A DNA stretch of 64,000 bases from Pseudomonas piscis (GCF_009380155.1 NZ_WHUV01000001.1:248001-312000), one strand, 5' to 3'; shown: positions 27,195-35,864, numbered from the stretch's first letter. The notes: generated by a model from the sequence alone, not told the origin. Numbers and translations are program-made.

Positions 27195-28262
27195 ATGTCG
27201 GCCAATAAGAAGCCTGTAAATACTCCGTTGCACTTGCTCCAACAGCTGTCGGGCAGCTTGCTCGAACACTTGGAAAACGCTTGTTCCCAAGCCCTGGCCG
27301 ATGCTGAAAAACTGCTCGCCAAGCTGGAGAAACAACGAGGCAAGGCCCAGGAAAAACTGCACAAGTCGCGCACCAAACTGCAAGACGCCGCTGCAGCTGG
27401 CAAAGCCAAGGCACAAGCCAAGGCCAAGGCCGCAGCGCAAGAACTCGAAGAGTTGCTGGACGCACTGAAAGAGCGTCAGGCACAAACCCGCAGCTACATC
27501 CTGCAACTCAAGCGCGATGCCCAGGAAAGCCTGAAGCTGGCCCAGGGCGTTGGCAAGGTGAAGGAAGCCGCCGCCAAGGCGCTGACCACTCGTGATGCCA
27601 AGCCAGTTGTGGTCGCCGCGAAAAAGCCGGCCGCCAAGCCAGCGGCTAAACCTGCCGCCAAGGCCGCCGCGAAACCAGCAACCAAACCGGCTGCCAAGGC
27701 TGCTGCGAAACCTGCCGCCAAGCCGGCAGCAAAACCCGCTGCCAAACCAGCACCGGCCAAGACTGCCGCAGCCAAACCTGCTGCGAAGCCAGCAGCCAAG
27801 CCTGTCGCCGCCAAGCCAGCGGCTAAACCAGCTGCCAAGGCCGCCGCGAAACCAGCCGTCAAGCCCGCTGCCAAACCGGCAGCCAAGCCCGCACCGGCCA
27901 GGACTGCCGCTGCCAAGCCAGCTGCAGCCAAGCCCGCTGCCAAACCAGCTGCGGCCAAGGCGCCAGTGAAGGCTGCGGCCAAACCGGCAGCCAAGCCAAC
28001 TGCTGCGGCCAAGCCTGCTGCATCTTCGGCAGCCAAGCCTGCTGCCGCCAAACCTGCGGCCAAGCCCGCAGCGAAGAAGCCAGCCGCCAAACCTGCGGCC
28101 GCCAAGCCAGCTACCAAGCCAGCCGCCAAACCCGCTGCACCAGCCGCCAAGCCAGCCGCGGCAGCTCCAACCCCAGCGGCTTCGCCGGCTCCCGCGGCGA
28201 CAAGCGCTCCGGCAGCTGCTCCAGCGACCCCGGCCGCCAGCACCCCCTCCAGCGCTTCCTAA
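27195..28262 (+). CDS. algP: Histone H1-like regulatory protein AlgP
   Basis: A 355-residue protein in two parts. Residues 1-125 form a charged helical/coiled-coil region (MSANKKPVNTPLHLLQQLSG and further). Residues about 135-340 are a degenerate lysine-proline-alanine tetrapeptide repeat (KPAA and AKPA variants) like eukaryotic histone H1 tails, and the end is Ala/Pro/Ser-rich without lysine. This is the AlgP (AlgR3) architecture; AlgP binds DNA and influences algD expression in P. aeruginosa. The ATG at 27195 follows GGAGG. The stop codon overlaps that of the converging TIGR02444 gene. Repeat number is probably variable. Confidence 0.95.
   Translation: MSANKKPVNTPLHLLQQLSGSLLEHLENACSQALADAEKLLAKLEKQRGKAQEKLHKSRTKLQDAAAAGKAKAQAKAKAAAQELEELLDALKERQAQTRSYILQLKRDAQESLKLAQGVGKVKEAAAKALTTRDAKPVVVAAKKPAAKPAAKPAAKAAAKPATKPAAKAAAKPAAKPAAKPAAKPAPAKTAAAKPAAKPAAKPVAAKPAAKPAAKAAAKPAVKPAAKPAAKPAPARTAAAKPAAAKPAAKPAAAKAPVKAAAKPAAKPTAAAKPAASSAAKPAAAKPAAKPAAKKPAAKPAAAKPATKPAAKPAAPAAKPAAAAPTPAASPAPAATSAPAAAPATPAASTPSSAS
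27600..28200 (+). repeat. KPAA-coding degenerate tandem repeat in algP
   Basis: About 600 bases of imperfect 12-base units (AAR CCN GCN GCN, with AAG/AAA and GCC/GCT alternation), occasionally broken by ACC or GTC codons. It encodes the basic tail of AlgP. Codon usage varies between units more than the amino-acid pattern, which points to selection on the protein. Confidence 0.9.
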
Positions 28263-28717
28263 GCGCTAGCCACCGCGGCGCTCAGCACCTGCAGTGCGCC
28301 GCGGTCGGTGGCTCCGTCCGCCAGTCCTTCCAGCCAGTCGTCCAGGCTCCCGGCCTGGTCTGCGGGCCAGTCCCGTACCTGCTCCTGCAAGCGCAACAGC
28401 AACCGGCGCTCGGCTTCCAGTTCCAGTGACTTGAGCTGCTCGCGCAGCGTGCCCAGGTCGGTATCGGTGGTTGCCGCCGTGCGCCAATCAATGCGCAACG
28501 CCCGCAGTGGTCGGATCACGTCTCGCTGCCATGGCCCGGCCAGCGCCATGAGCCGCGCCAGGCGCTGGCCATCGCACTTCACGCCGCGCCAGCCAAGCCA
28601 GGCGCCGCAGAGCAGCAGGCAGACATCGGCGCCGTCGTCCTGCAAGCGCAGGCAGGCTTCCTGCACGCCGGGCAGGGCATAGGTCTTGAGGGAAAAACTC
28701 CACAGGTCCGAGGACAT
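28259..28717 (-). CDS. TIGR02444 family protein
   Basis: A 152-residue protein of the TIGR02444 family, conserved in Pseudomonas and relatives and of unknown function. It opens SSDLWSFSLKTYALPGVQEACLRLQDDGADVCLLLCGAWLG, the conserved part, and continues as amphipathic helices. There is no signal peptide. Its stop overlaps the algP stop, and its start is 50 bases from the divergent ABC-F gene. Confidence 0.85.
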   Translation of the reverse strand: MSSDLWSFSLKTYALPGVQEACLRLQDDGADVCLLLCGAWLGWRGVKCDGQRLARLMALAGPWQRDVIRPLRALRIDWRTAATTDTDLGTLREQLKSLELEAERRLLLRLQEQVRDWPADQAGSLDDWLEGLADGATDRGALQVLSAAVASA

Positions 28718-28767
28718 AGTGCTACTCGCGCCAGTTGCGAGCGAAGCTGGTAGACTCCGCCGCCATT

Positions 28768-30678
28768 ATGATTCGACTTCAGAACCTGACTTTACAGCGT
28801 GGTCCGCAACGTCTGCTAGAAGACGCCGAGCTGACCCTGCACGCCGGCCAGAAAGCCGGCCTGATCGGTGCCAATGGTGCCGGCAAATCCAGCCTGTTCG
28901 CCTTGCTGCGCGGTGAGCTGCATCCGGATTCGGGTGACTGCTTCCTGCCCGCCGATTGGCGTATCGCCCACATGCGCCAGGAGGTCGATACCCTCGAGCG
29001 CCTGGCCGTGGACTATGTGCTCGATGGCGACCTGCGCCTGCGAGAGGTGCAGCGCGACCTGGCCGCCGCCGAAGCGGCCCAGGACGGTGCCGCCCAGGCC
29101 CGCCTGCACGCCGAGCTCGACAGCGCCGATGGCTATACCGCCGATGCCCGGGCGCGCAAGCTGCTGGCCGGGCTGGGGTTCACCAACGAGCAGATGGATC
29201 GCCAGGTCGGCGACTTCTCCGGGGGCTGGCGGATGCGCCTGAACCTGGCCCAGGCCCTGATGTGCCCATCGGATCTGTTGCTGCTCGACGAGCCCACCAA
29301 CCACCTGGACCTGGACGCGATCCTCTGGCTGGAAGACTGGCTCAAGGGGTATCCCGGTACCTTGCTGCTGATTTCCCACGATCGCGATTTCCTCGATGCC
29401 GTGGTCGACCATGTGGCCCATGTCGAGCAGCGCAAGCTCACCCTCTATCGCGGTGGCTACAGTGCCTTCGAGCGTGCCCGGGCCGAACGCCTGGCCCAGC
29501 AGCAGCAAGCCTACGAGAAGCAGCAGGCGCAGCGTGCGCACATGGAGAAGTACATCGCCCGCTTCAAGGCCCAGGCCACCAAGGCCCGCCAGGCCCAGAG
29601 CCGGATCAAGGCCCTGGAGCGCATGGAGGAGCTGTCGGCGGCCCACGTCGATTCGCCTTTCGACTTCGTGTTCCGTGAGTCGCAGAAGATCTCCAGCCCA
29701 CTGCTCGACCTGTCCGATGCTCGTCTGGGCTATGGCGACAAGACGGTGTTGGAGAAGGTCAAGCTGCAGCTCACTCCGGGAGCGCGGATCGGCCTGCTGG
29801 GCCCCAACGGTGCTGGCAAGTCGACCCTGATCAAGAACCTCTCCGGCGAGCTGGCGCCGTTGGCCGGGCGCCTGACCCGGGGCGAGAACACCGTGGTCGG
29901 CTATTTCGCCCAGCACCAGCTGGACTCCCTGGATTCCAAGGCCAGCCCGCTGCTGCACTTGCAACGCCTGGCGCCCACCGAGCGTGAGCAGACCCTGCGC
30001 GACTTCCTCGGCGGGTTCGACTTCCGGGGGGCACGTATCGACGAGCCGGTGCTGAATTTCTCCGGTGGCGAAAAGGCCCGGCTGGCCCTGGCGCTGATCG
30101 CCTGGGATCGCCCCAACCTGCTGCTGCTCGACGAACCGACCAACCACCTGGACCTGGAGATGCGCCTGGCCCTGACCATGGCCCTGCAAGAGTTCAGCGG
30201 TGCGGTACTGGTGGTCTCCCACGATCGCCACCTGCTCAAGAGCACCACCGACAACTTCCTGCTGGTGGCCGACGGCAAGGTCGAGGAGTTCGACGGCGAC
30301 CTGGATGACTACGCCCGCTGGCTGGTGGACTACCGCCTGCGCAGCGCGCCAGCCAGTAGTGCGCCGGTGAACGCCGACAAGACCGACAAGAAGGCCCAGC
30401 GCCAGGCCGCCGCGGCCCTGCGCCAGCAACTGGCACCGCACAAGCGCGAGGCCGAGAAGCTCGAGGCCGAGCTGGGCAAGGTCCATGCTCGCCTGGCGCA
30501 GATCGAGGCCAGCCTTGGCGACAGCGAGCTGTATGAAGCGGCCCGCAAGGATGAGCTGCGCGACCTGCTGGCCGAGCAGGCCAAGCTCAAGATCCGCGAG
30601 TCCGAGCTGGAAGAAGCCTGGATGGAAGCCCTGGAGCTGCTGGAGAGCATGCAGGCGGAGCTGGAGGCGTTGTCCTGA
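28768..30678 (+). CDS. ABC-F family ATPase, YheS-like
   Basis: A 636-residue soluble ABC-F protein with two nucleotide-binding domains and no membrane segment. Domain 1 has Walker A GANGAGKSS, signature DFSGGWRMRLN and Walker B DLLLLDEPTNHLDLD. The linker (about 235-300) is basic and helical. Domain 2 has Walker A GPNGAGKST and signature NFSGGEKARLA. A C-terminal coiled coil is present (about 560-636). ABC-F proteins act on the ribosome E site; YheS-type members relieve translation arrest. The ATG at 28768 starts directly at the first strand. Its stop overlaps the start of the MscS-like gene. Confidence 0.92.
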   Translation: MIRLQNLTLQRGPQRLLEDAELTLHAGQKAGLIGANGAGKSSLFALLRGELHPDSGDCFLPADWRIAHMRQEVDTLERLAVDYVLDGDLRLREVQRDLAAAEAAQDGAAQARLHAELDSADGYTADARARKLLAGLGFTNEQMDRQVGDFSGGWRMRLNLAQALMCPSDLLLLDEPTNHLDLDAILWLEDWLKGYPGTLLLISHDRDFLDAVVDHVAHVEQRKLTLYRGGYSAFERARAERLAQQQQAYEKQQAQRAHMEKYIARFKAQATKARQAQSRIKALERMEELSAAHVDSPFDFVFRESQKISSPLLDLSDARLGYGDKTVLEKVKLQLTPGARIGLLGPNGAGKSTLIKNLSGELAPLAGRLTRGENTVVGYFAQHQLDSLDSKASPLLHLQRLAPTEREQTLRDFLGGFDFRGARIDEPVLNFSGGEKARLALALIAWDRPNLLLLDEPTNHLDLEMRLALTMALQEFSGAVLVVSHDRHLLKSTTDNFLLVADGKVEEFDGDLDDYARWLVDYRLRSAPASSAPVNADKTDKKAQRQAAAALRQQLAPHKREAEKLEAELGKVHARLAQIEASLGDSELYEAARKDELRDLLAEQAKLKIRESELEEAWMEALELLESMQAELEALS

Positions 30679-31259
30679 TGGAGACCCTGCAACTGCCGTT
30701 GCCGGCGCAGTGGATCGGCCCGTTGTGGCTTGGCGTGCAGATCCTGCTGATCCTCCTGGCGGGCTACCTGGCCCAGCGTTTCGTGGCCCGTGGCCTGACC
30801 CGCCTGGGCCAGCGCTATCCATTCCCGCCGCAGTTGCTGATGCCCCTGCGTGGAGGGCTGCGCTGGCTGATCATGGGCAGCGCGGTGATCTTCGTGCTGG
30901 AGCGCCTGGGCGTATCGGCCACGGTATTGTGGACCGCCCTGTCCGGTTTCGTCGCGGTGGCGGCCGTGGCGTTCTTCGCCATGTGGAGCGTGCTCTCCAA
31001 CCTGCTGTGCGCGATCCTGATCTTCACCGTCGGCCCGTTTCGCCTGGGCGATGTGGTGGAGCTGGTGGATACCCTCGACAAGCCGGGAATCAAGGGCCGG
31101 GTGGTGGCCATCAACCTGCTCTACACCACCCTGATCGAACCCGAGGAGGCCGGTACCGGCAGCGCCATGGTGCAGGTGCCCAATAGCCTGTTCTTCCAGC
31201 GCTCGGTGCGCCGTTGGCGTGGCACTGATGTGCTGCCTGTGGGGCTCGACGAGACGTAG
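30678..31259 (+). CDS. Small MscS-family mechanosensitive channel
   Basis: A 193-residue protein with three membrane segments (about 15-35, 55-75, 80-110). The third is the glycine/alanine-rich pore helix LSGFVAVAAVAFFAMWSVLSNL. The MscS beta domain begins at GPFRLGDVVELV. It lacks the large C-terminal cage of E. coli MscS, so it is a minimal form. Its start codon overlaps the ABC-F stop (TGATG), indicating coupled translation, although no functional link is known. Confidence 0.88.
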   Translation: METLQLPLPAQWIGPLWLGVQILLILLAGYLAQRFVARGLTRLGQRYPFPPQLLMPLRGGLRWLIMGSAVIFVLERLGVSATVLWTALSGFVAVAAVAFFAMWSVLSNLLCAILIFTVGPFRLGDVVELVDTLDKPGIKGRVVAINLLYTTLIEPEEAGTGSAMVQVPNSLFFQRSVRRWRGTDVLPVGLDET

Positions 31260-31414
31260 CCGGCCATAGCCCGTTCGCTGTGGCCGTTGCCGAAGTCCGC
31301 GAGCAGCAGCGGCCCTTGGCCAGGCCCGCATCACTTCCCGATAAAAAAACATGGTCAGCCACGGATCGGAGGATTAGCTTAGGCAGTCACGTCCAATTCG
31401 ATCCGAGGTGTGCG

Positions 31415-32047
31415 ATGGTGCTTGAGACATGGCTGGCGTTCTTCGCCGCCAGTTGGGTAATCAGTCTTTCTCCGGGAGCCGGCGCGATCGCGTCGATGTC
31501 CTGTGGCCTGCAATACGGCTTCTGGCGTGGTTACTGGAACGCCCTGGGACTGCAACTGGGCCTGGCCATGCAGATCGCCATCGTCGCCGCGGGTGTCGGC
31601 GCGATCCTGGCGGCTTCCGCCACGGCCTTCTATGCCATCAAGTGGTTCGGCGTGGCCTACCTGGTGTACCTGGCGGTCAAGCAATGGCGCTCCGTACCCA
31701 GCGATCTTAGCGACGACGCAGCCATCCGGCCGATCGGCAAGCCCCTGGCCCTGGTGTTCCGCGGGTTCCTGGTGAACATCAGCAACCCCAAGGCGCTGGT
31801 GTTCATGCTGGCGGTACTGCCGCAGTTCATCGACCCCCACGCCCCCCTGCTCAAGCAGTACCTGATCCTCGGCGCCACCATGATCGTCGTCGACCTGATC
31901 GTCATGGCCGGCTATACCGGGCTGGCTTCCAAGGTCCTGCGCCTGTTGCGCACCCCGGTCCAGCAGCGGCGCATGAACCGTACCTTCGCCGGCCTGTTCC
32001 TGGGCGCGGCGGGCTTGTTGGCGACGATCCGCAAGGCTGCGGTCTAG
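31415..32047 (+). CDS. LysE/RhtB family amino-acid exporter
   Basis: A 210-residue membrane protein with six predicted helices. The LysE signature occurs at the N-terminus (WVISLSPGAGAIASMSCGLQYGFWRG), and the second motif is GFLVNISNPKALVFMLAVLPQF. Substrates of the family include lysine, homoserine and threonine; the substrate here cannot be told. The ATG at 31415 has GAGG 6 bases upstream. It is followed by a bidirectional terminator facing the lipoprotein operon. Confidence 0.92.
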   Translation: MVLETWLAFFAASWVISLSPGAGAIASMSCGLQYGFWRGYWNALGLQLGLAMQIAIVAAGVGAILAASATAFYAIKWFGVAYLVYLAVKQWRSVPSDLSDDAAIRPIGKPLALVFRGFLVNISNPKALVFMLAVLPQFIDPHAPLLKQYLILGATMIVVDLIVMAGYTGLASKVLRLLRTPVQQRRMNRTFAGLFLGAAGLLATIRKAAV

Positions 32048-32061
32048 CTGCCCCGGCCATA

Positions 32062-32089
32062 AAAAAGGCGACCTGCGGGTCGCCTTTTT
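32062..32089. terminator. Bidirectional terminator between lysE-like gene and lipoprotein operon
   Basis: Stem AAAAAGGCGACC (32062-32073), loop TGCG and stem GGTCGCCTTTTT (32078-32089). It lies between convergent transcription units. Confidence 0.93.
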
Positions 32090-32103
32090 CATTGCCTGCC
32101 TGC

Positions 32104-32847
32104 TCAGCGCAGGATCACCGGAGCGGTGTCTGCCGGCAGGTTGTTGCGGGTCGGCGCCTGGCCCTGGGGCGCGTAGCCGCCGCGGCCCAGTTGCTCGGCC
32201 ATCTGCCGGGTGACGTCCTCGCCCAGGGCCTTGGAGACTTCGCGCACCACCCGTGGACGGTTCAGCGAGACACGAATGTCGCGGCTGTTCACCAGCTTGG
32301 TGTCCTGGCCTTCGCCCATGGCGGTGAACGCCGAGGTGATCTCGAAGGTGCGGGTGTTGATCAGGCTGAAATCCGCCACCAGGGTCAGGCCCAGGATCGC
32401 TGAGTAGCTGTTGGTTTCAGCAATCTCGTTGATGTCCTGGGTGAAGTCGATATCCGACACCGTGCCGAACAGCACGTAGTCGGCGCCCTTGAAGTTACCG
32501 GCCTTGATGCGCTTGATCACGTCGTAGACGTTGGCCTTGGACGCCTCGGTGTGGGGCGAGCCCTGCACCAGCTGGAACATCCCGGACTTGAGGATCCCGC
32601 CCTTGATGTCACCGGTGAACTTGCGCAGCTCGCCTTCCTCGATGTAGCTGGTGCTGGCTTCCAGCTCGTTGTAGCTGGATGAGCCACTGGCGCTGTAGTA
32701 GCCCTCGCGGTAGTTCTGCTGGGCCGAGACCACGTGGATGTATTCCTGCACACGTTCCTGGTAGGCCAGGTCCATGACTGCGACTTTGGGGGCCGCCTGC
32801 GCACCGAATGCGCAGGCCAGGGCCAGGATGCCGATCCATGCACGCAT
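32104..32847 (-). CDS. Periplasmic CsgG/LpoB-like protein
   Basis: A 247-residue exported protein. The signal peptide MRAWIGILALACAFGAQA has no lipobox, so the product is periplasmic and soluble. The mature part begins with a strand KVAVMDLAYQ, continues with a Tyr/Ser-rich insertion (about 45-75), and has the CsgG/LpoB-like segment KGADYVLFGTVSDIDFTQ and later VVADFSLINTRTFEITSAF. This fold occurs in curli secretion channels and PBP activators; here no outer-membrane anchor is seen. It is the last gene of a four-gene operon, 3 bases after the LpoB-like gene. Function unknown. Confidence 0.75.
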   Translation of the reverse strand: MRAWIGILALACAFGAQAAPKVAVMDLAYQERVQEYIHVVSAQQNYREGYYSASGSSSYNELEASTSYIEEGELRKFTGDIKGGILKSGMFQLVQGSPHTEASKANVYDVIKRIKAGNFKGADYVLFGTVSDIDFTQDINEIAETNSYSAILGLTLVADFSLINTRTFEITSAFTAMGEGQDTKLVNSRDIRVSLNRPRVVREVSKALGEDVTRQMAEQLGRGGYAPQGQAPTRNNLPADTAPVILR

Positions 32848-32850
32848 TGC

Positions 32851-33438
32851 TTAGCGCTCCGTGGTCTTGCGGATCTCTTTTTCGTCCATCCATTCAGCCA
32901 GACCGCTTTCGACGTCGATCAGTTGCAGGCTGAATTTGTAGAAGACGTCCTTGTAGTCGCTGCTGCGCTTGACGATGGAGCTGATGGAGCCCTCGAGGCG
33001 GTACTTGGCGGCGATCATGTTGCCGGTCTTGGCCACGCTGGACTTCTTGTACAGGCCGCTCTGGTTCTGCAGCTTGAGCTGGTCGACCTGGCTCTGCATG
33101 GCGTTGTTGTCGCTGGCGAAGCGGGCAGTGCCGGACTTCATCAGCTGGGTCTTGATCGACGTGGTGATCTCGCGGGTGTCGATGTATTCGCTGGTCTTGT
33201 TCTTCACGTCGTAGACCTGCACCACTGGGCGACCCTGGAGGATGCCGGACTGGGCCAGGGAGCGGGTCATGGATTCGGCGATCATCTGCAGGTCGGTGGA
33301 GCCGAACTCGTTGGTCACCAGTTCCACGGCCTTGCTGTCGCCGTAGCTGATGTTCTTGCCGCCCAGGACCGGGGAGTTGTTGGCGCAGCCGCTGGCCAGC
33401 AGGGCGGCCACGGCGAGGAAGGAAAAGCGTGCAAACAT
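32851..33438 (-). CDS. lpoB: LpoB-like outer-membrane lipoprotein lacking the linker
   Basis: A 195-residue lipoprotein: signal peptide, lipobox LLASGC with Cys18, then only about 15 residues before the globular LpoB-like domain (VELVTNEFGSTDLQMIAESMTRSL, VVQVYDVKNKTSEYIDTREITTSI, AAKYRLEGSISSIV, FKFSLQLIDVESGLAEW in outline). E. coli LpoB reaches and activates PBP1b through a roughly 50-residue proline-rich linker that is absent here. Pseudomonas is known to use the unrelated LpoP for PBP1b. So the fold is LpoB, but the partner is uncertain. It is third in the COG3014-YcfL-LpoB-CsgG-like operon. Confidence 0.8.
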   Translation of the reverse strand: MFARFSFLAVAALLASGCANNSPVLGGKNISYGDSKAVELVTNEFGSTDLQMIAESMTRSLAQSGILQGRPVVQVYDVKNKTSEYIDTREITTSIKTQLMKSGTARFASDNNAMQSQVDQLKLQNQSGLYKKSSVAKTGNMIAAKYRLEGSISSIVKRSSDYKDVFYKFSLQLIDVESGLAEWMDEKEIRKTTER

Positions 33439-33471
33439 GGAAGTGCTCTCTTGATCGGGTTCAGGGACGAC

Positions 33472-33843
33472 TTATTGGGTTTTGACTTCCAGGCGGAAGT
33501 CGGTGGCCTTGGGTACCGGGGCGATGGCCGGCAGGAAGCTGGCCTGGGAGCCGTACAGGTTGAAGACTTTCCAGCTTTCTTCATCGGCGACCGGGAAGCC
33601 GTCGTCGCCCAGCCAGGCAAAGCGGTAGTACATGGCCTTGTTGCTGCGGCTGGTGTTGTTCAGCGCCACCTTGACCGTCAGGAAGCCGTTCTCACGGGCG
33701 ACCCGCATCGCACCGACGGTGATGTCGTCGAACTTGCCCATCACCACCACCTTGCTGGCGGCGCTGCCGGGGGCGGGAGGTGGTGGGGTGGCGCAGCCGG
33801 CCAGGAGGGCCAGGGCAGCGACGGCGAGAAGTTTCAAGCGCAT
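33472..33843 (-). CDS. ycfL: YcfL family lipoprotein
   Basis: A 123-residue lipoprotein (signal peptide with lipobox LLAGC, Cys17; then a proline-rich PPPPAPG stretch). The rest is a beta-sandwich-like domain of the YcfL/DUF1425 family, with VKVALNNTSRSNKAMYYRFAWLGDDG. In E. coli ycfL is adjacent to lpoB (ycfM), as here, but its role is unknown. It is 12 bases after the COG3014 gene. The gap to the LpoB-like gene is 33 bases. Confidence 0.87.
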   Translation of the reverse strand: MRLKLLAVAALALLAGCATPPPPAPGSAASKVVVMGKFDDITVGAMRVARENGFLTVKVALNNTSRSNKAMYYRFAWLGDDGFPVADEESWKVFNLYGSQASFLPAIAPVPKATDFRLEVKTQ

Positions 33844-33855
33844 GGGATGCTCCGC

Positions 33856-35349
33856 TCAGGGACGTTGGTTGCTGGCCATGTTCTGGCCGACGTTGTTCGG
33901 GATGACGTGGGCGGCCAGGCCGCTGCTGAACACCTGGTTGCCGACCACGCGCAGGGCGATCACCTGGTAGCGCTGGTCGACCTTGACCAGCACCTGGGTG
34001 CCGCCCAGGGCGCTGGGCAGGCTGAGCCTGTGCTCGCCCTGCTTGAGGCGCAGGCGTGTCACCTGGGTGGCGTCCGGCAGGGTGCGCCAGGTGCGGGTGT
34101 CGGCGCCTTCGGTGATGGCCGAGGCCAGGCCCACGGCGAGGCCGGCCAGGGGGTTGGCCTCGTTCAGGTTCTTTTGCGCGACGCCACGGGTCACGGCGCG
34201 CACGGTGGTGCGCAGGATGATGCCCGGCATGTCGTCGCGCAGGGCGCGGCGGGACATGGCAGTGGTGCTGTTGAGCAGGGTCAGGTCCTGCTGCCGGTCG
34301 TCGATGCCGATCTGGGCGAAGGCCTGGGTCGAGGTGTCGGCCTTGATCACCGGGAACGACAGCGGGGTGATCACCAGCTTGTCGTGGATCGGGATGGGCA
34401 GGGGGATGCGCACCGAGTCGCGGGCCGGGGCCAGGCCGCTCTGCACCACGATCAGCACTTCGCTTTCATCCGCTGCCAGGGCCGCTGGCGCCGGTGGGCG
34501 GACCGGGGTCTTGGCCGCGACCTTGCGTTTGTTCTTGCCCGAAGCCTTGGCTGGAGCCTCGGCCTGTACCGGTTCCACCGGGGCGTCCAGGTTCAGCAGG
34601 GCCTGTTCCAGCAGCGGTGTGTTGGGGCGCAACTCGGCGGCCTTGCGGTAACCGGGGGCCGCCAGGTCCTTCTCGCCCAGGGCCTCGTAGACGAAGCCCG
34701 CCAGGTAGTGGCTGAAGGCGCTCTGGTAGCTGTTCTTCAGGTTGGTCACTTCCGGGGCGTCGAGGGCGGCCACCGGGTAGCCCTGGAGGTCCTTGTACTG
34801 GGTCTTGATTCCTTGCTTCTCGGCTTCGTCCTCGCGCTTGAGGTATTCCTTGTCCCGCAGTTCGGCGATCACCGCTTCGCGTTCGTGGGTCTTCTTGATC
34901 GCCATGCGGGCGCCGTCGAAGTCGTTGCTGGCCAGCAGGTTCATGGCCATCTGGGTGGTCAGCATGACCTTTTCGTAGTCGTAGCCTTCGTAGCGGCGGA
35001 CCTTGTCGTTGATCAGGAAACTACCGAACTGGGCCAGGTATTTCTCGCTGTCGAACTTGACCGAGTCTTCCCAGTTGCCCACCACTTGGTCGGCGTGGCC
35101 CCAGGCTGCCTGGCTGCCGGCCAGGTCGCCCTTGGCGCGCAGCAGTTCACCCTTTTCGAAGTAGTAGAGCAGGTCCTTGTCTTCACCCTGGTTGTTCTTT
35201 TCCAGCAGGGTCAGGGCGGCATCGAGGTTGCCGGCGCGCAGCTGCTGATTGGTTTCCTGGAGTTCGCTGTCGTAGCTGCGAAAGACCGAACAGCCGGCAA
35301 GCAGAGTGATTGCGCCGAGCGCAACCGTGGTGAGGGCGCGGGATGCCAT
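33856..35349 (-). CDS. COG3014 family lipoprotein with TPR-like N-terminus
   Basis: A 497-residue lipoprotein (lipobox LLAGC, Cys20). Residues 25-260 are TPR-like helices (ETNQQLRAGNLDAALTLLEKN, SHYLAGFVYEALGEKDLAAPGYRKAAELRP). A lysine/alanine/proline linker follows (about 270-300) and then a beta-rich domain with VLIVVQSGLAPARDSVRIPLPIPI and RLRLKQGEHRLSLP. The family has no established function but recurs beside ycfL and lpoB-like genes. It is the first gene of the four-gene unit; a minus-strand TATAAT (35489-35494) may be its -10, giving a leader of about 130 bases. Confidence 0.82.
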   Translation of the reverse strand: MASRALTTVALGAITLLAGCSVFRSYDSELQETNQQLRAGNLDAALTLLEKNNQGEDKDLLYYFEKGELLRAKGDLAGSQAAWGHADQVVGNWEDSVKFDSEKYLAQFGSFLINDKVRRYEGYDYEKVMLTTQMAMNLLASNDFDGARMAIKKTHEREAVIAELRDKEYLKREDEAEKQGIKTQYKDLQGYPVAALDAPEVTNLKNSYQSAFSHYLAGFVYEALGEKDLAAPGYRKAAELRPNTPLLEQALLNLDAPVEPVQAEAPAKASGKNKRKVAAKTPVRPPAPAALAADESEVLIVVQSGLAPARDSVRIPLPIPIHDKLVITPLSFPVIKADTSTQAFAQIGIDDRQQDLTLLNSTTAMSRRALRDDMPGIILRTTVRAVTRGVAQKNLNEANPLAGLAVGLASAITEGADTRTWRTLPDATQVTRLRLKQGEHRLSLPSALGGTQVLVKVDQRYQVIALRVVGNQVFSSGLAAHVIPNNVGQNMASNQRP

Positions 35350-35864
35350 GGGTACTTCTTCTTCCCTGAATGAAACAGCCTGGCTGCGGGTCGGGCTGGA
35401 CGAACCCTCTGGCAGGAAAGCTGGGCACCTGCCAATTCCTCATTAAAAGAGGAGCTTAAATAGCGACTCGCGATAACGAGGGCGCGGCATTATAGACATC
35501 GGACCTGGCGCTGTAATGGCTTTTTAACGTTGTCTTGATTGGTGATTGCCAGTATCGGGCAACGACTTGCGGAGATCTTCGACGCGCAGTTGTGGGCTGT
35601 TGCGGCAGGCAGTGCAGAGGAAGCGTGAGCTTGTCGATGCTGAAACGCTTGATCGGCAATAGATGCCGACAATTTGCGTTAACCCGCTGAGTACCTGTGC
35701 CGGTGCCGTCGGCCTGGCCACGAGGCTGCACAAGAAACAGCAGAGGAGGAACCGCAGGGCTAGTGCTTGCGGGCTGAAGATGTTTCAGAGGGCCGATAAC
35801 CCTTGAGTGAAACCGATTGGAAGGGAACAATATGTTACTTCGTATTTCCCTTTGAGAATCATTC
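35350..35864. other. 515-base gap between the lipoprotein operon and the iron permease gene
   Basis: It is divergent on both sides. It contains a minus-strand -10-like TATAAT (35489-35494), a small CCGCA/TGCGG dyad near 35753-35773 and a Fur-like half site at the right edge. No small gene is convincing. A non-coding RNA cannot be excluded, but no strong promoter plus terminator pair is visible. Confidence 0.5.

Noticed and set aside
27600..28200. Possible CRISPR-like array because of regular repetition.
   Set aside because: Units are 12 bases, in frame, encode KPAA and have no unique spacers.
27494..28243. A minus-strand Ala/Gly/Leu-rich frame opposite the algP repeats.
   Set aside because: It is the complement of KPAA codons and has no independent support.
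28816..30822. A 668-codon minus-strand frame opposite the ABC-F gene.
   Set aside because: The ABC-F Walker and signature motifs fix the coding strand; the antisense frame resembles no family.
32734..35373. An 879-codon open frame on the plus strand opposite the lipoprotein operon.
   Set aside because: It is antisense to four well-supported exported proteins, has a Gly/His/Val-rich composition typical of the complement of GC-rich coding DNA, and shows no motif or ribosome site.
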